Positions 48,701 to 63,700 are shown, numbered from the stretch's first letter. The stretch is 64,000 nucleotides of DNA from Phoenix dactylifera (GCF_009389715.1 NC_052393.1:4154001-4218000); one strand, 5' to 3'. Made by a program: numbers and translations. Notes: a model not told the origin generated them from the letters alone.

Positions 48701-51700
48701 CCAAGAGTAGAAGATTTGCCTTCAGAAAGAAAGCTTTCATTGTTGAAGAAGTTTCATGATTGTGATATCTGGTTGACAAATCAATTTTCTGTTAAGGAGT
48801 TCAGTTCCCTCGGTTATGGTGATTTCTTTGAGTTTTTAGAGAAATATGCTTCTGCCCTTCCCAATGAATTACATAGTTTCTTAAGTGGGGGATTCTATCA
48901 TCCACCTTGCTTGGAGGTCTCTATGCTTCAGCAACAGCTAGGAGTTCTGCTATGTCAAACTGAGAGTAACTGGATTGACAATGGTGTTATAACCAAGCAT
49001 GATGTTTCCATGCTTCTTAAGAAACAATTTCCGCCGATCAGCTTCCGAATTGTTGGAAGCGAACCCGAGAAATGCTTTGTAGATCTTATTAAAAGGCAGA
49101 AGGAAAGTGATAATTCAAATTGTATTCTTTTCTCAACCACATTGTTGGGGAAACGATGGACTGGAAACTTGTTGCAATGCAGTGAGAAATCTTCATTAGA
49201 ATATGCAGGGTTGATAAATGAGGCAGGTCAAAATTCTTTTCCTTTTGGAACTGTTTCTTCCAAAGATGCCATTGAATGCTTACTTAAGGCTCCAATGTTA
49301 TCAGATTTACGGTCTTGGTCACAATGGGATCTTGTATATTCACCCTCGCTTGGCCCCCTTGTAGAGTGGCTGTTAAATGAAGTCCACAATAATGAATTAT
49401 TGTGTATAGTCACAGTGGATGGAAAAATAATCAGGGTTGATCCTTCAGCTACTGTTGATGAATATTTAGAGGCTTTGATTCAATGTTCTTCATTACAAGC
49501 GGCAGTTAAATTGTTATCCTTGTTGTCTTTATATGGAGGTACATGCAAGGCTCCTGTATCCCTTCTAAAGTGCTATACACAGCGGGCAATTGATGTCATA
49601 ATAAAAAATTCTAGTGATGTGACAGAAGAAAACACAACTGCTGGGAGTTTGATGCCTAAGAGTCCACTGCATGGTCTAGCCCCATTTGATAAGGTCTCCA
49701 ATGGTGATCTTCTTTCAGGTAATCCTCAAGGAACTTCTGAAGCCATTTATCGAGGGACTACACTGTGCAAAAGCTTATCTAGAACTAATAAAACAATCAC
49801 TTTTGTAGCAAGCTTTATGGTTGAATGTCTTGGCCATTTGCCTTCAGAATTCTGGAGTTTTGCAGCCGATGTATTGGTTTCAGGACTTCAATGCTTTGCC
49901 AAAAATGCTCCTTTGGTCATCTTGGATGGATGTAATAAAACTGATCAACGTCTCATGCTTCATGACATTGGATTGTCACTTGGAATAACAGAATGGATTG
50001 AAGATTACCATGCATTCCATTCTGCAGCAGCTAGTGGCTCTAGGATTGTCCGTGAAACTTCTTGTACGCTATCTTCTGCTTCAGGCATGGAGTGGAAACA
50101 AGCACCAGATATATCAGAGAAACCTGCCACTGACACTCATGAGATGTTAGTCAGTGCTGTGACTGATGCTGCTCTGTCCAATGAGAGTAATGAAACCTAT
50201 GGGCAAGTTAGAGGAAAGAAAAATGCTCATGTAGCTGGTGGACACCATAAAGAATTTGGTCATACCTGCAAAAGGGAAGTTCTTGCTGAGGCAACTAGTG
50301 AGAATTCGGGTGTCTCAGAAAATAAAAAAGTTCAAGATGCAAACCTTATTATTGAATCCATTCGATGTGAAGAATTTGGTCTGAACCCAAATCTCAGTTA
50401 CACTGAAAGTTGCTTGCTAAAGAAGCAGCATGCTCGCCTTGGAAGAGCACTTCATTGTCTTTCACAAGAACTATATTCACAGGATTCACATCTTCTTCTT
50501 GAGCTTGTAAGAATCTAGGATGTTTTTCTTACTGAATGTTATGAAAAAATTGGCTTTGCATGATACTGGTTATTGAAATTAATGTTACGAAACACATCCT
50601 CTTGAACTTGTAGCAGCGACCACATTTTCTTATAATGGTAAAGAAAAATGTACTTGCATTATTATGGCCCATGGAGTCAAGGATATGATAGCTTGAGGGG
50701 GTATGGATGTCTGATTGGTGATATTCTTATGCTTAGTTGTCCTAATTTTGTATATGATGAAAGTATAGCCTGAAATCATCTTTATCATTCCAGCAATTTA
50801 CCTTTGGAGCAAAGTCCGCCGAACCCATATCGGTCGGCGGGCGAGTCTGTACGGTACCAATTCAGTACCGTACCGATATATAGTATGCTTGGGCGTGCCG
50901 GTTCCGAACTGGCATGGCCATTTTTTTTAAGTTTGTCAAGTTTGATTGATCGGTAATCAATTTCTTTTAACTTTTTCAATGATTTTAAGTATAATTCGAT
51001 ATTTTTTGATGTTTTTTGATCCCGGTATAACCTAAATGATGCCTCTTGTTTTTTTTAAGTGATACAAAACATAAAATGATTAGTGAGATGTTGCATGCTA
51101 CAAGAATTCACATGAAATATCCTAAAATCAACTAGTAAGGTGGAAAATATAACATAATACAATCAATTACAAATATTTAAAGTACAATATATATACCGAT
51201 ATTTAAAATCTCGTTGAGTAGCATTATCTCTCATAGATATCTAGATCATTCATAAAGTCAGGAGACATCATCGTATAGATCATCTATATATCTACAATAT
51301 ATCATAAAATCAAAGCCAAAATTAAAACTTTTGGCATCGTCTTTCCTTATTTTGCAAATTTCAAGGTATTTTTTGGTGTCTAAAAAAAAGAGAATGAAAT
51401 AGATAAGAGGAAGCATACTTTATTTAGGGTTGGATCCTCCTTCAATTGTGCTGAATCAACATATTTTTCGCCATGGAGAAGGGGAGAAGAGTATTCGGAT
51501 AGGTTGGGAAGGCCTGAGAAACTTGTTGGGCCTTCTCAATCATCTTTTAAAACAAAAGGAAGAGAGGGGGAGGGGGCCGGTCGGTTCGGAATCGGTCCGA
51601 CTCGGTGCGAACCGGACGGTTCCCACCGGTTCTGCACGGAACCGGCTAGTTCAGACTGAGTCCGGGCAGTTCGCGACCGGTTTCGGCCGGTTCCTATTGG

Positions 51701-54700
51701 TTCGGAACCGGTCCCGGCCGGTTCGGAGCTTGTTCCAAAAAAAAGAGGTGAACCGACCCGGTCCCTCACCGGGTCAGCTCGGTATGGGCAGAACCAGGTG
51801 GTTCCGCCCGGTTCGGTGGACCTGGTTCCGCCCGGTTCGGTGAACCTTGCTTTGGAGATTGCTTAGTTTGATCCTTTTAGTGGGTTTTAGTGCCTTGCAC
51901 TTTTATTCCTTTGTAATCTAGTTTTTACCTTGATTGTGGGCAAACATCGTTATGAAAATATACCATTTTTCCTGTTAAGAATGTTTTGCTGTACTATGAA
52001 AGAAAAAAAGTGATGCATGACTTTATGCTTCATGATTCCCTTGTAGTTGGACTTCATCATTGATATTTGAGATGCCTTTTATTCGATTATTAGGTCTGTG
52101 TTTTCTGTAGATTAACATGGGCATTCCCTGGATGTTGTTATCTATTTATTATTTATGTCCTTCCCATAGAAAGAAGAAGTTAGCTTGTGAGATGGTATTT
52201 ACATTTTCTTCTTTCTGGTTAATATGTTCATTATTATCTCTTGATAGATTTTGAATTGTTCTGCTGTTATTCACCTAGGCTATCATATCTATCTATGAAG
52301 ACAATAACTTTCTGACATTGTTCTGTTGTACACCAGGTGCAAAATGCAGATGACAACATTTACCCAGAGCATGTGGATCCAACAATAGTTTTCATTCTGC
52401 AAGATACTGGTATTGTTATTTTAAACAATGAACGGGGGTTCTCTGCTCAGAACATCAGAGCGCTTTGTGATATTGGAAAATCAACAAAGAAAGGATCAGG
52501 TGCAGGATATATTGGGCATAAGGGCATTGGATTCAAATCAGTATTTCGGGTAGGCCTGAAGAAGCTGCTTTATCCAGCAATGGCTATTATACTCTGTCAT
52601 GTCATCTTCTTTGTTATTGTTTATTTGTTTTTTTCTCCCCTTCACGTTGTCTATTGATTGTATTGTATTCACATGTTATGCATTCTTACATTGATTACAG
52701 ATATAGCTGAAAGGACAGAAAGTTGGAAAATGGCACACTTGAGGTGGGGAAGTAGAGGAAGGGAGAAGAGAGAGAAGCAATGTTTGGGAAAGTTGGAGAT
52801 GGTGAGATGAGTTATAGGGTTTTACATGGAGGGCATTAAGATAATCCTAGAGTTTAAACAAACTGCACCAGTGTTTGTGGATCTTTGATTAGGATCCATG
52901 ACATGATCTTTTTCATGTTTTCATCATGATGCTATGTAATTTAATCACCTCTGTCAACTTTTAGCATATCCTTTGTGAGAGCTTAAGATAAAATTAATGA
53001 TTGGAAAAGGCTTCTTCTTCATTGATAAGGGTAGGAGATGTGATGGATTAGGTTATAATGATCTGCTTTTAGTAGATGCACTATCATTGTGGCATCAACT
53101 TCTCAATTCATGGGACAACTGAATCAAAACTTGCCATGATATGTCTTAAAATTTGCACTCAAAATCTTGACAGGCTTCTTATTTTCATTCCACCCGATGC
53201 AGAGATGTATAGTGTCAAAAATGCAAGTGATGGGTGCATAGTGACTTGAGAAAAATATTGAAGGTAGGAAAGATAAAAGTATTCAGTACATAAATAACCA
53301 TTGTTTTTCAATGTTTTTATCAAGTTTATTTATGAAAGAAGACTTGCTTCGTCATAACAAGCGCCAGCCTTTGACCCAATCTATACTATATTTCAAAGAA
53401 ACAGTCTTCAATTTTGGAATATTCTCCTATAGATTTCATATGTGTACTTTTTGGATAAAAATACTATTTACTCATTTGCTAATACCTGCCAAATCTTAAT
53501 ATTTGTTGGTTTCATAGGCTTCATTTAGAAAGAATCTAATCAAGTCTTTCTCATATTCATGTATCTCAGTCAACATGGATTAGTATCTTATTGCCCTTGC
53601 ATCAATTATTCCTATCCTTATATGGAAAAAATCAAATATTTATGTCCTTTCTTTTTTTATGGTCCACTGTTTATTAAGCTTTTCTGTTCTGTTATCTCAT
53701 TAAGGAAAACAACTGAACAAGAGTTATTGAAGATGAACCATAGTTGGAGCAACTTTCAATCTTTTTGAGTTATAGCTATCGATAGAATTATGGAAACTTA
53801 GAGATAAAAACTGTTAAGATGCATTTTTACGCCACTTTTTGGGTGTACAATAGCACTTAATTGTCTAATGACAATCTCAAGGAATGAGAGATAATAAATC
53901 CATAATTTTTTACCTAGAGTTACACTCAATGAAATTCTGAAAAATTTGAAGATGGATCAAAAAGTTCTGGGCATAAGGATGATTAAAGTTCAAATTTGGG
54001 AATTTCACTATTCTAGGGGTTCTATCTACTTGAAAATTCTCTTCTTCCTTTTCCTTCACAAATCTCAGAAAATGTCCTAAATTCTCCTAAACCACTGGAC
54101 TAGATATTTAAAAGATTTGACTATCTCTTGATCTTTTTCTCAAATGCTTCTAATCATTACAAGCATGCAAATGCGAAGTGAATGATTAAATGACCAAAAT
54201 AATTGCTCATATATACAATGTGGTCTTGTAAGTCAGTTTCATGTTCTGAACCAAATTGAGAAGTTCAGTTTTTTGTTTTGGAGTTACTGCCAGTATTTGA
54301 CGCCATGAGAATAACTGATGCGAATGCTAATATGCTCAAGCGTCAGTTGTTTGTTAACTGCATGAGATTTTCTTTTCAATTCTTTCTCCTTGATGACTTC
54401 TTCCCCATTATTTGTCTATATTTTGGTATCACCCTGTATTTGTGAAAATGCACTCTGTGCACTCTCTAAATGATCATATCAATCAATAAAGCATGTTGAG
54501 TGATTGATTATCTTTCTATATGATATATGGAGAATGGTTTAGACTTACCATTTAGATATACTGTGTGACAAATGGAGTGGAGTTGTGTTCTTGAAGTGTT
54601 GGGTGAGGTATGTTTGATGAGTTTCATAGACAAGTTATACCTAAATCATTATTTTAAGTATTGCATGTGATAAAGTGATTGGCAATCAGGAGTCAACGTG

Positions 54701-57700
54701 TATGAGTTAAGGATTATAGAGTTGAGATGGGCAAGAAGGATGATTGGATTTGTGGGGAATCATGGAAAAATAAGGTGAAAAGAGTATATAAAAGGAAGCT
54801 TAGGTGTTCCAGATAGAAGATAAAAGTCCTAGACAGGTGACTGAAATAGCATCATCTTGTGCAGCAAAGGTTAGAGGAGCTTTTGCTAAGGAGGCTTTTG
54901 TAGAAATGTACTGAAGCATCTGAGGTGAGGAGGGAGATCCAAAAGCTCTGCAAAAATTGATTTGTGAAGCTTGTTGATGGAGGATATAGTCCTTGATTGG
55001 AATTCATCACCTAGAAGGCTCACTTGATGACAATGATATATACGGACTAAGGTTTGTCAAAAGATTATTCGAATGATGATTCCTAGTAAAATATTTTCAA
55101 GTGATAAGTTAATTTTATGATAAAATATTGCTATGTGTTTGGTTGAGTTATCAGAGATAAATGAGTTGACAGCTTATTGCTAGTTAATTGTTGAATGCTA
55201 GTTAATTGCTCAATGATATCTTGTGTCATTGGATCATATTACATCTATCTTTTGGTACCCTTTCCTTGCCCTTCATTTGTTAGTGTGCTCAGTAGCCTTC
55301 ATCTTTCTTCTTCGTAACATGCTGAAAATGATATCCATTTTTTTTTATTTTGAAGATATATTTTGTATTCTGCTTTTCTGAATGTATGACTGAAATTGCT
55401 CATCAGGTTACTGATGCCCCCGAGATCCATTCAAATGGTTTTCATGTGATGTTTGATATCACTGAAGGTCAAATTGGTTTTGTTCTGCCAAATGTGATTG
55501 CTCCTTGTGATATTGATATGTTTAGAAGGCTTTTATCTGGTGAGGAATATCAAACTGATAGTAACTCGTGGAACACCTGTATTCTGCTTCCCTTCAGGGC
55601 TAAAATTCGAGAAGGGACAGGTATAAACTCCCTTGTATCCATGTTTTCAGATCTTCATCCATCTTTGTTACTATTCCTGCACCGGCTTCGGTGTATAAAG
55701 TTTAAGAATATGCTTAATGATGAGCTTCTTGTTATGAGGAGAGAGACTCTAGCTGATGGCATTGTAAGGGTTTCTCATGGTAAAGAGACAATGAATTGGT
55801 TAGTAATAAGTAAAAAGCTGGAAGCTCAGTTTATTCGTCATGATGTACAAACTACAGAAATTGCCATGGCCTTCACACTGCAGGAGTCTGAAAATGGAGA
55901 ATACAAGCCTCATCTAAGTCAACAGCCAGTTTTTGCTTTTCTTCCTCTAAGGAACTACGGTTTGAAATTTATTCTTCAAGGAGATTTTGTTTTACCCTCT
56001 TCAAGAGAAGAAGTAGATGGAGATAGTGCCTGGAACCAGTGGTTGTTGTCAGAGTTTCCTGCTTTATTTTTTTGTGCAAAACAATCCTTTTGTTCCCTTC
56101 CTTGCTTTCAGAAAAGTCCAGGGAAAGCTGTGACAGCTTATATGAGTTTTATACCACTTGTTGGGGAGGTTCATGGGTTCTTCTCTCATCTTCCTCACAT
56201 GATCATATCTAAATTGCGTATGTCAAACTGCTTGCTTTTGGATGGTCCTGAGCTGAAATGGGTTCTTCCATGCAGAGTATTAAGACGTTGGAATGAGCAG
56301 GCTCGCATGCTATTATCTGATAACTTACTTCATAAGCATCTTGGCCTTGGTTATATGAACAGGGATATTGTGCTGTCTGATGCATTATCAAAGGCTCTTG
56401 GTGTCCAGGACTATGGAACCAAAGTTTTAACTGAGATCATATCATCCATATGTCGCACCAGTGATGAAATTAAGTTGTTGGGCCTAGAGTGGCTATCTTC
56501 TTGGCTTATGACACTTTATTCAACATTGTCAGACCAGTCTTCTGGGTTTTCTTCTGTAAATGCTGGATTGGAATGTGATGTAATCAATCATCTGAGAAAT
56601 ATTCCATTCATTCCACTTTCAGATGGATCATACAGCTCAGTGTCTGATGGTCCAATATGGTTACCATGTGATATTATAAGTGTTGGATTTGAAGGCAAAC
56701 ATAGCCCGAAGGATTTTCCCAACCTATATGTCAAACTTCGAATGGTCAATCCTCTTCTTTTCTCTGCAGCGTCTAGAAGTACGTACAACACAGAAGAGAC
56801 TAGAGTAGACAACCTTATACAGATGCTACATAAAATAGGCGTGCAACAATTATCTGCACATGAAGTTATAAAAAGTCATGTTTTAGTTGCCTTATCTGAT
56901 GATAAACAGGTTAGGAAAGATAGAAACATGATGATTGAATACTTGTCATATGTTATGCTTCATCTTCAATATTCTTGTGCCAGTTGTCAGTCTGAGAAGA
57001 CAAGCATAATCTTAGAATTAAGGAAAAAACCTGTATGTTTGACAAACCATGGTTTCAAGTGCCCAGATGATGAACCAATTCACTTTGGTAAGGAATATGG
57101 AAATTCTGTTGATATACACAAACTAATTGACACAATAGACATTAAATGGATCGAACTTGATGCTGCTTATTTGAAGCATCCTAGTATGCAATCACTATTG
57201 TTTGTAACGAAGTGGAGGGAATTTTTCGAGGAATTAGGTGTTACTGATTTTGTGCAAGTTACTCGTGTCGGAAAACATGTGCCAGAATATCCGTGTACTA
57301 CTTCCGGGGGTATGATTTGCGATGAAGACCTCCTTGTTGCAGCACCATTTATCAATGACTGGGAGTCATCTGAGCTGGTTAATATGTTATCTATTTTTTC
57401 CTCCAAGAAATGTAGGGAAAACTGTATCTATCTTCTGGAAGTACTTGATAAATTGTGGGATGATTGTTATAGTGTAAAAGCTAGAAATTACATCAGTTCT
57501 AGATCTACCGAATACAAGAGGCCTATTAAGTTTTCATTGATAAAAAGTATTCAGAAGATCAAATGGGTAGCATCGAGTATGGACCAGGAACTTCACTATT
57601 CGAAAGATCTATTTTACAATTGTGAAGAAGTGCGTTCTATTTTGGGAAGCATGGCACCATATGCTGTTCCACAGGTCAGTCCTTCCCCTCAAATTCGGAA

Positions 57701-60700
57701 GAGTTGTATCGTATGAGACTTGTGGCTACATTGCTTTTTTCAATCAATATTTGCAGCAAATTGTTTCTTAATTATGTATAATTTATTGCTTTCAAATTTC
57801 AGGTGAGTATTTCATTTTTTCTGTATACTTTTATGATTCAAAAATTGATGTTTGTAATCATTTTATCTAAGGTTAGCAATACTGGTTTCGGTTCCCATAT
57901 TATATTGGTACAGTGTCAGTACAAGTCAAATTGGCGTACAGACATTGGGTATGCGCCCTCCACCCTTTGTACCGAGTATTGGTTCTGTACCATCATGGTA
58001 CAATATGTTCGATACGAGGGGTATGCGAACATTGATTTCACTATTTCCTGGTTACTGTGACCAGCTGTTGTCCTCATTCATATATATTTATTTTTGCTGG
58101 TGGGACTTGGTCTCCTATTTATCAACTCTCTCCTTGGTGCATGCATCAGGGAAAGCTTAGGATCTAGATGGGGTCATCTGACTTGTCTTTTTCCCATTAA
58201 TGTCTTATATTATCATTACACAGGTGACTAGCAAATTGCTTTTGGAAGAGATTGGATTCAAGACTCAAGTATCATTTAATGATGCCATAACACTTCTTCA
58301 CTCATGGAGAATGTCCAAGGCACCTTTTATGGCAAGGTATCTACTTTCAGAAAAAGAGTTCATTCTTCCTGCATCCAGATGTACTGTATTGCTCCTATGA
58401 CCTGTACATTCTTCCTTTAGGTGTTCGCAATTTGTGATAAATGATGGAAAAACTTGTCTCGTAAATAAAAGTAAAGGTTAGTAAAGATTCACCAACACCA
58501 AGGAATCAAACTGACGACTTACGATAGGAGGTTGCAGGAGATGGTAATTGGAATAAAGAAAAAGACATGAAATAGTGATACAAGCAATTAAGAATCTATT
58601 TTCCTTGTAGAAAGAAGGTTTATTCATGAGTCTAAATCATCCTAAGGTATTTATGAAGAGAGATAGTGAATAGACAGAATGAATATACCAACTGTATTTA
58701 TTGATTCAGGAATCAGATACATGTGATGTAGCATCTTAGAGGTAACTTTTTGAGGTTCCCAGAACGGTGTACTTTTTGAAAGATATGCTGAGGGAGTAAT
58801 TAGGTGAAGAAAGCAATTGCCTGAAGAATGGTGAGCTTTTAGTTGGGCTGGAGGTAGCAATAACCCTTTATACTTCTTATAAATGAATCATCTGCTGACT
58901 TCTTTAGAGGCTTCAAAATGGCATTTGTGGATGAAGCAAAGGATTTTTTTTTTATTTTTTTTTTTAAATTTGATGCAATGATGTCATCACCTCCGATTGG
59001 ATGGAAAAAGTATCATTTGAAAACAATATGGATGGTAGTGTTGTGTAAGTCACTTTGTCAGGAAATAAGGATAATCCAAATACATAATGATTAGCCATGT
59101 AGTAATAGTGCAAAAGTTCATGGTAAAACTTGGAAGGGTTGAGTAAGAATGTGACTATTAAAGGCTTTAAAGTTGTACCAATCTAAAACATTGTACATAA
59201 TATTTCACAACTGTTGGGATAAGCAGGCATAAACATGAGATTGTATTCTGGTTAGTATAATAACCCTGTTCACTTACAGATACACATGTGCGTAGATGGT
59301 GTGAGCAGTGAGTTGGTAAGTGTGCTACCAAACTATATACGATAGTGATATGTGGAAATACATGTCATACATAAACTTATTTACATGTTAAAACCACGCA
59401 TCAATCTTATGGTGGATAATGCATGGAGTTTGTAAAGGAGGAATAAGGACTGTCAAGTAGTTTGTGACTCAACAGAGAAGTTATAAAGGATAATTTGTGA
59501 TCCTTCTATATTTTTCTGTTTCTAAATACAGAAAACAGGTAACAGATGTTCAACCATTGAGGTCCTTATTGTTTAACATCTAGAATCTTGGGATGAATGA
59601 CACTTTATTCTTAAAATTTTGATATTTTTTTTAATAACCTTCATTTCATGTTGGAAGCTGGTCTCAGTTCTATTATGAACCCTTCTAAAACAAAATAATT
59701 GTTATTAACGACTTAAATTGAAAGAGTTGTCTATTGCTTCATTCTTCATCATAATCATGTAAACTAAGGATGCTTTTTTTTTTTACACCAGCACCATTGA
59801 AATGTCAAAATTTTACGCCTTCATCTCCGATGGTGTTGCCGCTTCAAAATTGAAGATGAACGACGAGCTTCTATCAAGTTCTTTCATATTCATTCCATAT
59901 GTCAGTACTTCTATGAACAATGACGTTGTTTCTGGTACTTTTTTTTCACCCAAAGATGTGTATTGGCATGATCCGGCTGGATGTTTTGATAAGACAAAGG
60001 AAGCGTTCCTTCAACGCATTTTAATGAAGACAACCAGCTGCCTTCCATGCAAAGCATTGTCAACCATCTATCCAAGTCTTCATGATTTTTTTGTGAATGT
60101 TTGTGGTGTGTGTGAAATTCCTCCATTTCGTAGCTACTTTCAGATACTACTGCAGTTATCAGCTGTTGCATTGCCTTCACAGGCAGCTTATTCTGTAAGT
60201 GCTCTTAGATCCAAAATGCAAGTTGCCATTTATAATGGCTATCATGAAGGTGTTACTATCATTTTCTTTAAATATTTATTTAATGATACAGGCTGTTCAG
60301 TTGTGTTTTCTTTCAATATATTTTAGGTTTTTCGAGTTTTCCTGAGGTGGGCTGATGAACTCAAATCTGGAGTAGTGAAGGATGATGAAATTTATGACTT
60401 GAAAGAGAATCTCTGTAAATTAGAAAACACAGTGCTTCCAACCTTGCAGGATAAATGGGTTTCCCTGCACCCTTCTTTTGGTCTCATATGTTGGTCTGAT
60501 GATGAAAAAATGAAGCAGCACTTTAAGCACTCAGATGGTGTTGACTTCTTACAGTTTGGTGAACTTAGTAATGAAGAAAAGGATTTGCTTTCTGGAAGGG
60601 TTGCGATATTGATGAAATCTATAGGTATTCCTTCTCTTTCAGAGGTATGAATGCCTATCCTTTTGATCTAGGTACTTTTACGTTTTCATGATTTATGCCT

Positions 60701-63700
60701 ATCCTTTTGATCTAGGTAGTTTTACATTTTCATGATTTCTTATATACTGCTGCTTGCTTAGTAGGTTGTGTCGCGTGAAGCAATATTCTATGGCACAGAG
60801 GACAACAGAGAAAAAGTTTCTTTAATAAATTGGGTTCTTCCTTATGCACAGCGCTATATCTATAAGCTGCATCCGGACATATATCGCAACCTGAAGCAGG
60901 TTGAATTTGAAAAGCTTAGTCTGTTGCAAGTTGCAGTAGTGGACAAGTTATTTTACAAGTACACTCTAAAAGGACGTGACAGTACTTCTAAGAAACGGTT
61001 TGAGTGTAGTTGTCTTTTGCAGGTTTGGAATCTCAATCTGAATCTGACTTCCTTTTCTCATTTAATATGCTTATATTAAGTTATTACGCATGATTGTGTG
61101 GTTGGAGTATGGTTAGGATGCTGCTATATTTTCCCTATAATCTCCCCAGAATGGGTGTGATCTGGTTTCTTTGAGCCAAACATGGCGGGTTGGTGGTTTA
61201 TTGGGGTTGTAATGCCAACTTTACCCCTGATGGTTCCAAAAAAAACCATGAGTTGAACGAGTTTTGGGGAGTTTGGGGGGAGAAGAAGCATTTTCCATAT
61301 AAAATTATTGGATAGTTATAACTTGTCTTCATTATTTATTAATGTTGAGTATCTCCATATTTGAAAATATTAAAAAAATACTAAAATACTTTCTTAGTGA
61401 AGAATGAGAGTCGAATGTTCTTTTTGGTTGTTTTTGTGGTATTTTTAAATATATTTTGGTTTGCACTAGGTGATATTCCATTAATTTTCCTATTCAAGAT
61501 AACATAATCCATCAATGTTATTACGTATCATCTCATGTTATTTCATTTCATTTCATTGTTAACTAGCTATGCCTTTGTTATCTTACTTGCGATGGACTTC
61601 CAATGTTCAAGTAGGAGCTTGCCATACACGATTCTTTTCTTTTTTATCGTGGCACCTTTTCTAAAATTTTAATTTGATCTGCTCCCAAACCATTGTCCAA
61701 TGTTTTTCAACATTGCTTGCTGGAGGTGTTCTGTAAGACAGATGCTAACCTGGCATAGGAGGATCCTGAATGGATAAAAGCTAGACCAATGCGTTGAGTT
61801 TGCTTTATATGGATGTGGTGAATGAAACTACTACGAACATGGAGTGAGAAAGCTCTGAAGCTGTGTAGGATATCTGTAATTTTTTGTCTGGACATTCTAG
61901 GATTACATAAATGCTGGTGTTATGGTTGTGTTTAATGAATTTGATTACCTGATATACAGAAGGTTTAACCCTACCTAATTGCCTGTAGTTTCAAATATTA
62001 GTATAGCAGTTCTTTTTGAACTTTTCTTTTCTTTTAGTCTCTTGAACAGCGGTTACAAGTTGACTGGAAAGATGTTGCCTGCAAGCTTACGAGATCACTA
62101 AATAGATGTTCACATACTCTAGGATGTCCTGAAAGGAAGAAAACTATTAGATGGGTCCACCATAGCTCATGGGTGTTTGCATTCTGGATACCAAAGCACA
62201 ACTTGTTTGTGCTTTTATAATATCCTTAAAACTATGACAGTTTCCTAGTGGTTTCTTTTTGAAGCTATCAGAAATATTATTTCACTTCCTTGAATGACTG
62301 TTTATGATATGGATTTGGTAAAGGGGAGTTCTGGTGGGTTTTTTGACCTAGTTGTGAATGGAGATGGATTGATCAGTTTTCACCTTAAAAGTTCTAGATT
62401 AGATGAAGACTAAAGTACAGTAAAGGATCAGACCAAACCTTTTGCCTTAAAAGTCCCTATATTACAATTAACAAATCAATTGACGAATCCAATTTTTTTA
62501 TTTTTTAGGAGTAGCTTCTTTAACTGCCTTGCTTCATTTCAGTATTATTGTAACTTTTGTCCTTGGTCATCTTAATTAATCATCGTTACAGCACATTGCT
62601 TTTAGGGGACTTCTAGCTGACCCTTGAAATTGTTATAACAATAGATTTTAGGGTGTGACATGCCACTTTGGAGGGATGTCTAGTTGTGCAGTTGACTTAC
62701 TCCTCTCACCTTAATTGAGTCATATTGTGACCCATTGACTTGACTACTAATGAGAGGAGATGGATTATTGCAAAATTATGACCCCTTTTTGGTCAATTTC
62801 ATTTGTTGGAAAACAATTTTCTTAAATTGTAGGGGATGATACAGCCAGCTGACTGGTTGGTAAATACTGGCTCCAGTGGTGGTGTTGCATTCTCTGCTGG
62901 CACTGTCCTCTCTCCAATCAGTTCGCCGGACTCTTGGCTGCCAATGCACCCAGCTGTTCTTTTTCCAGGATGTAATTTTGCATTTTACTTCTCTTGTTTT
63001 CCTTTCTGTTGGGGCTCTGTCCCCACAGTTAAACCCCCCAATAAAATGTCAGGGATGATAAACAGTAATGAAGAAGTAAAGACCATTTCCTATGCAAATG
63101 TGATCTCCTGAGCTTAGAAATATAGGGCACAGCCTCCTTTACCAAGTTGTAAATTTCTAGTGCTTATTAAGGAAGGGAAGATTAGTTGAACTACTATTGA
63201 TATTAGAAAGATTCTTCTTTAATATCAAATAGAGAAGGTATGCTCCAAAGATTAGAAGTGCATGTTATTTTTTTTCTACTCCTTACGGAATTTTTAAATT
63301 CAAATGAAATGAAAAACTCAGAAATTTTATTGAAACTAACGACCACTTTAGAAGAATTGTGATCTTTATAGCAGGCCTTAATTGTCATTATGTCAAATAG
63401 CTTATTTGCTAGCCCTGGAACCCTTGGCACGCTTAGTGAGATGACGAGACATACAATTGTTTCCAGGACACACTATGACTTGATGGGCATATATTTTTTG
63501 TGTTCTCATATACAACAGAAGGGATTTGTGACTAACTACCGGCACTGCTTATTCTACTATTTTTAAATTTTCTCTGCTTTATTCTACGATATCTGATAAT
63601 GACGTATGCCAGTAAAGAATATTTGGTATGCCATTGAAGATGGATGGCTTAAGTAAAATTAAGCTGATGTATTCTTTAGCATCTTTTACTCTGAAAAAAA

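Larger units (their letters stand above)
50490..55500 (+). other. NOV: GHKL ATPase core of the NOV protein (end of exon 6, exon 7, start of exon 8)
   Basis: The N-box is split by intron 6: LLLEL at the end of exon 6 joins VQNADDNIYP at the start of exon 7, with the Glu and Asn that bind Mg-ATP. NNERGFSAQNIRALCDIGKS follows, then GAGYIGHKGIGFKSVFR, the Gly-rich lid of HSP90/sacsin-type ATPases. Exon 8 continues VTDAPEIHSNGFHVMFDI. All key residues are present, so ATP binding is plausible. About residues 1189-1290 in my model. Confidence 0.88.

Noticed and set aside
51430..51843. 137-codon open frame rich in Arg, Pro and Gly in NOV intron 6
   Set aside because: The GGTTCGG array lacks stop codons in this frame; it sits within a well-defined intron and matches no protein.
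62040..62220. Possible extra NOV exon (open frame after cttttag, starting SLEQRLQVDWKDVACKL)
   Set aside because: Exon 12 joins exon 13 directly in phase (CSCLLQ to GNVLYATQ), matching the family; the segment has no donor in a fitting phase that I can support.
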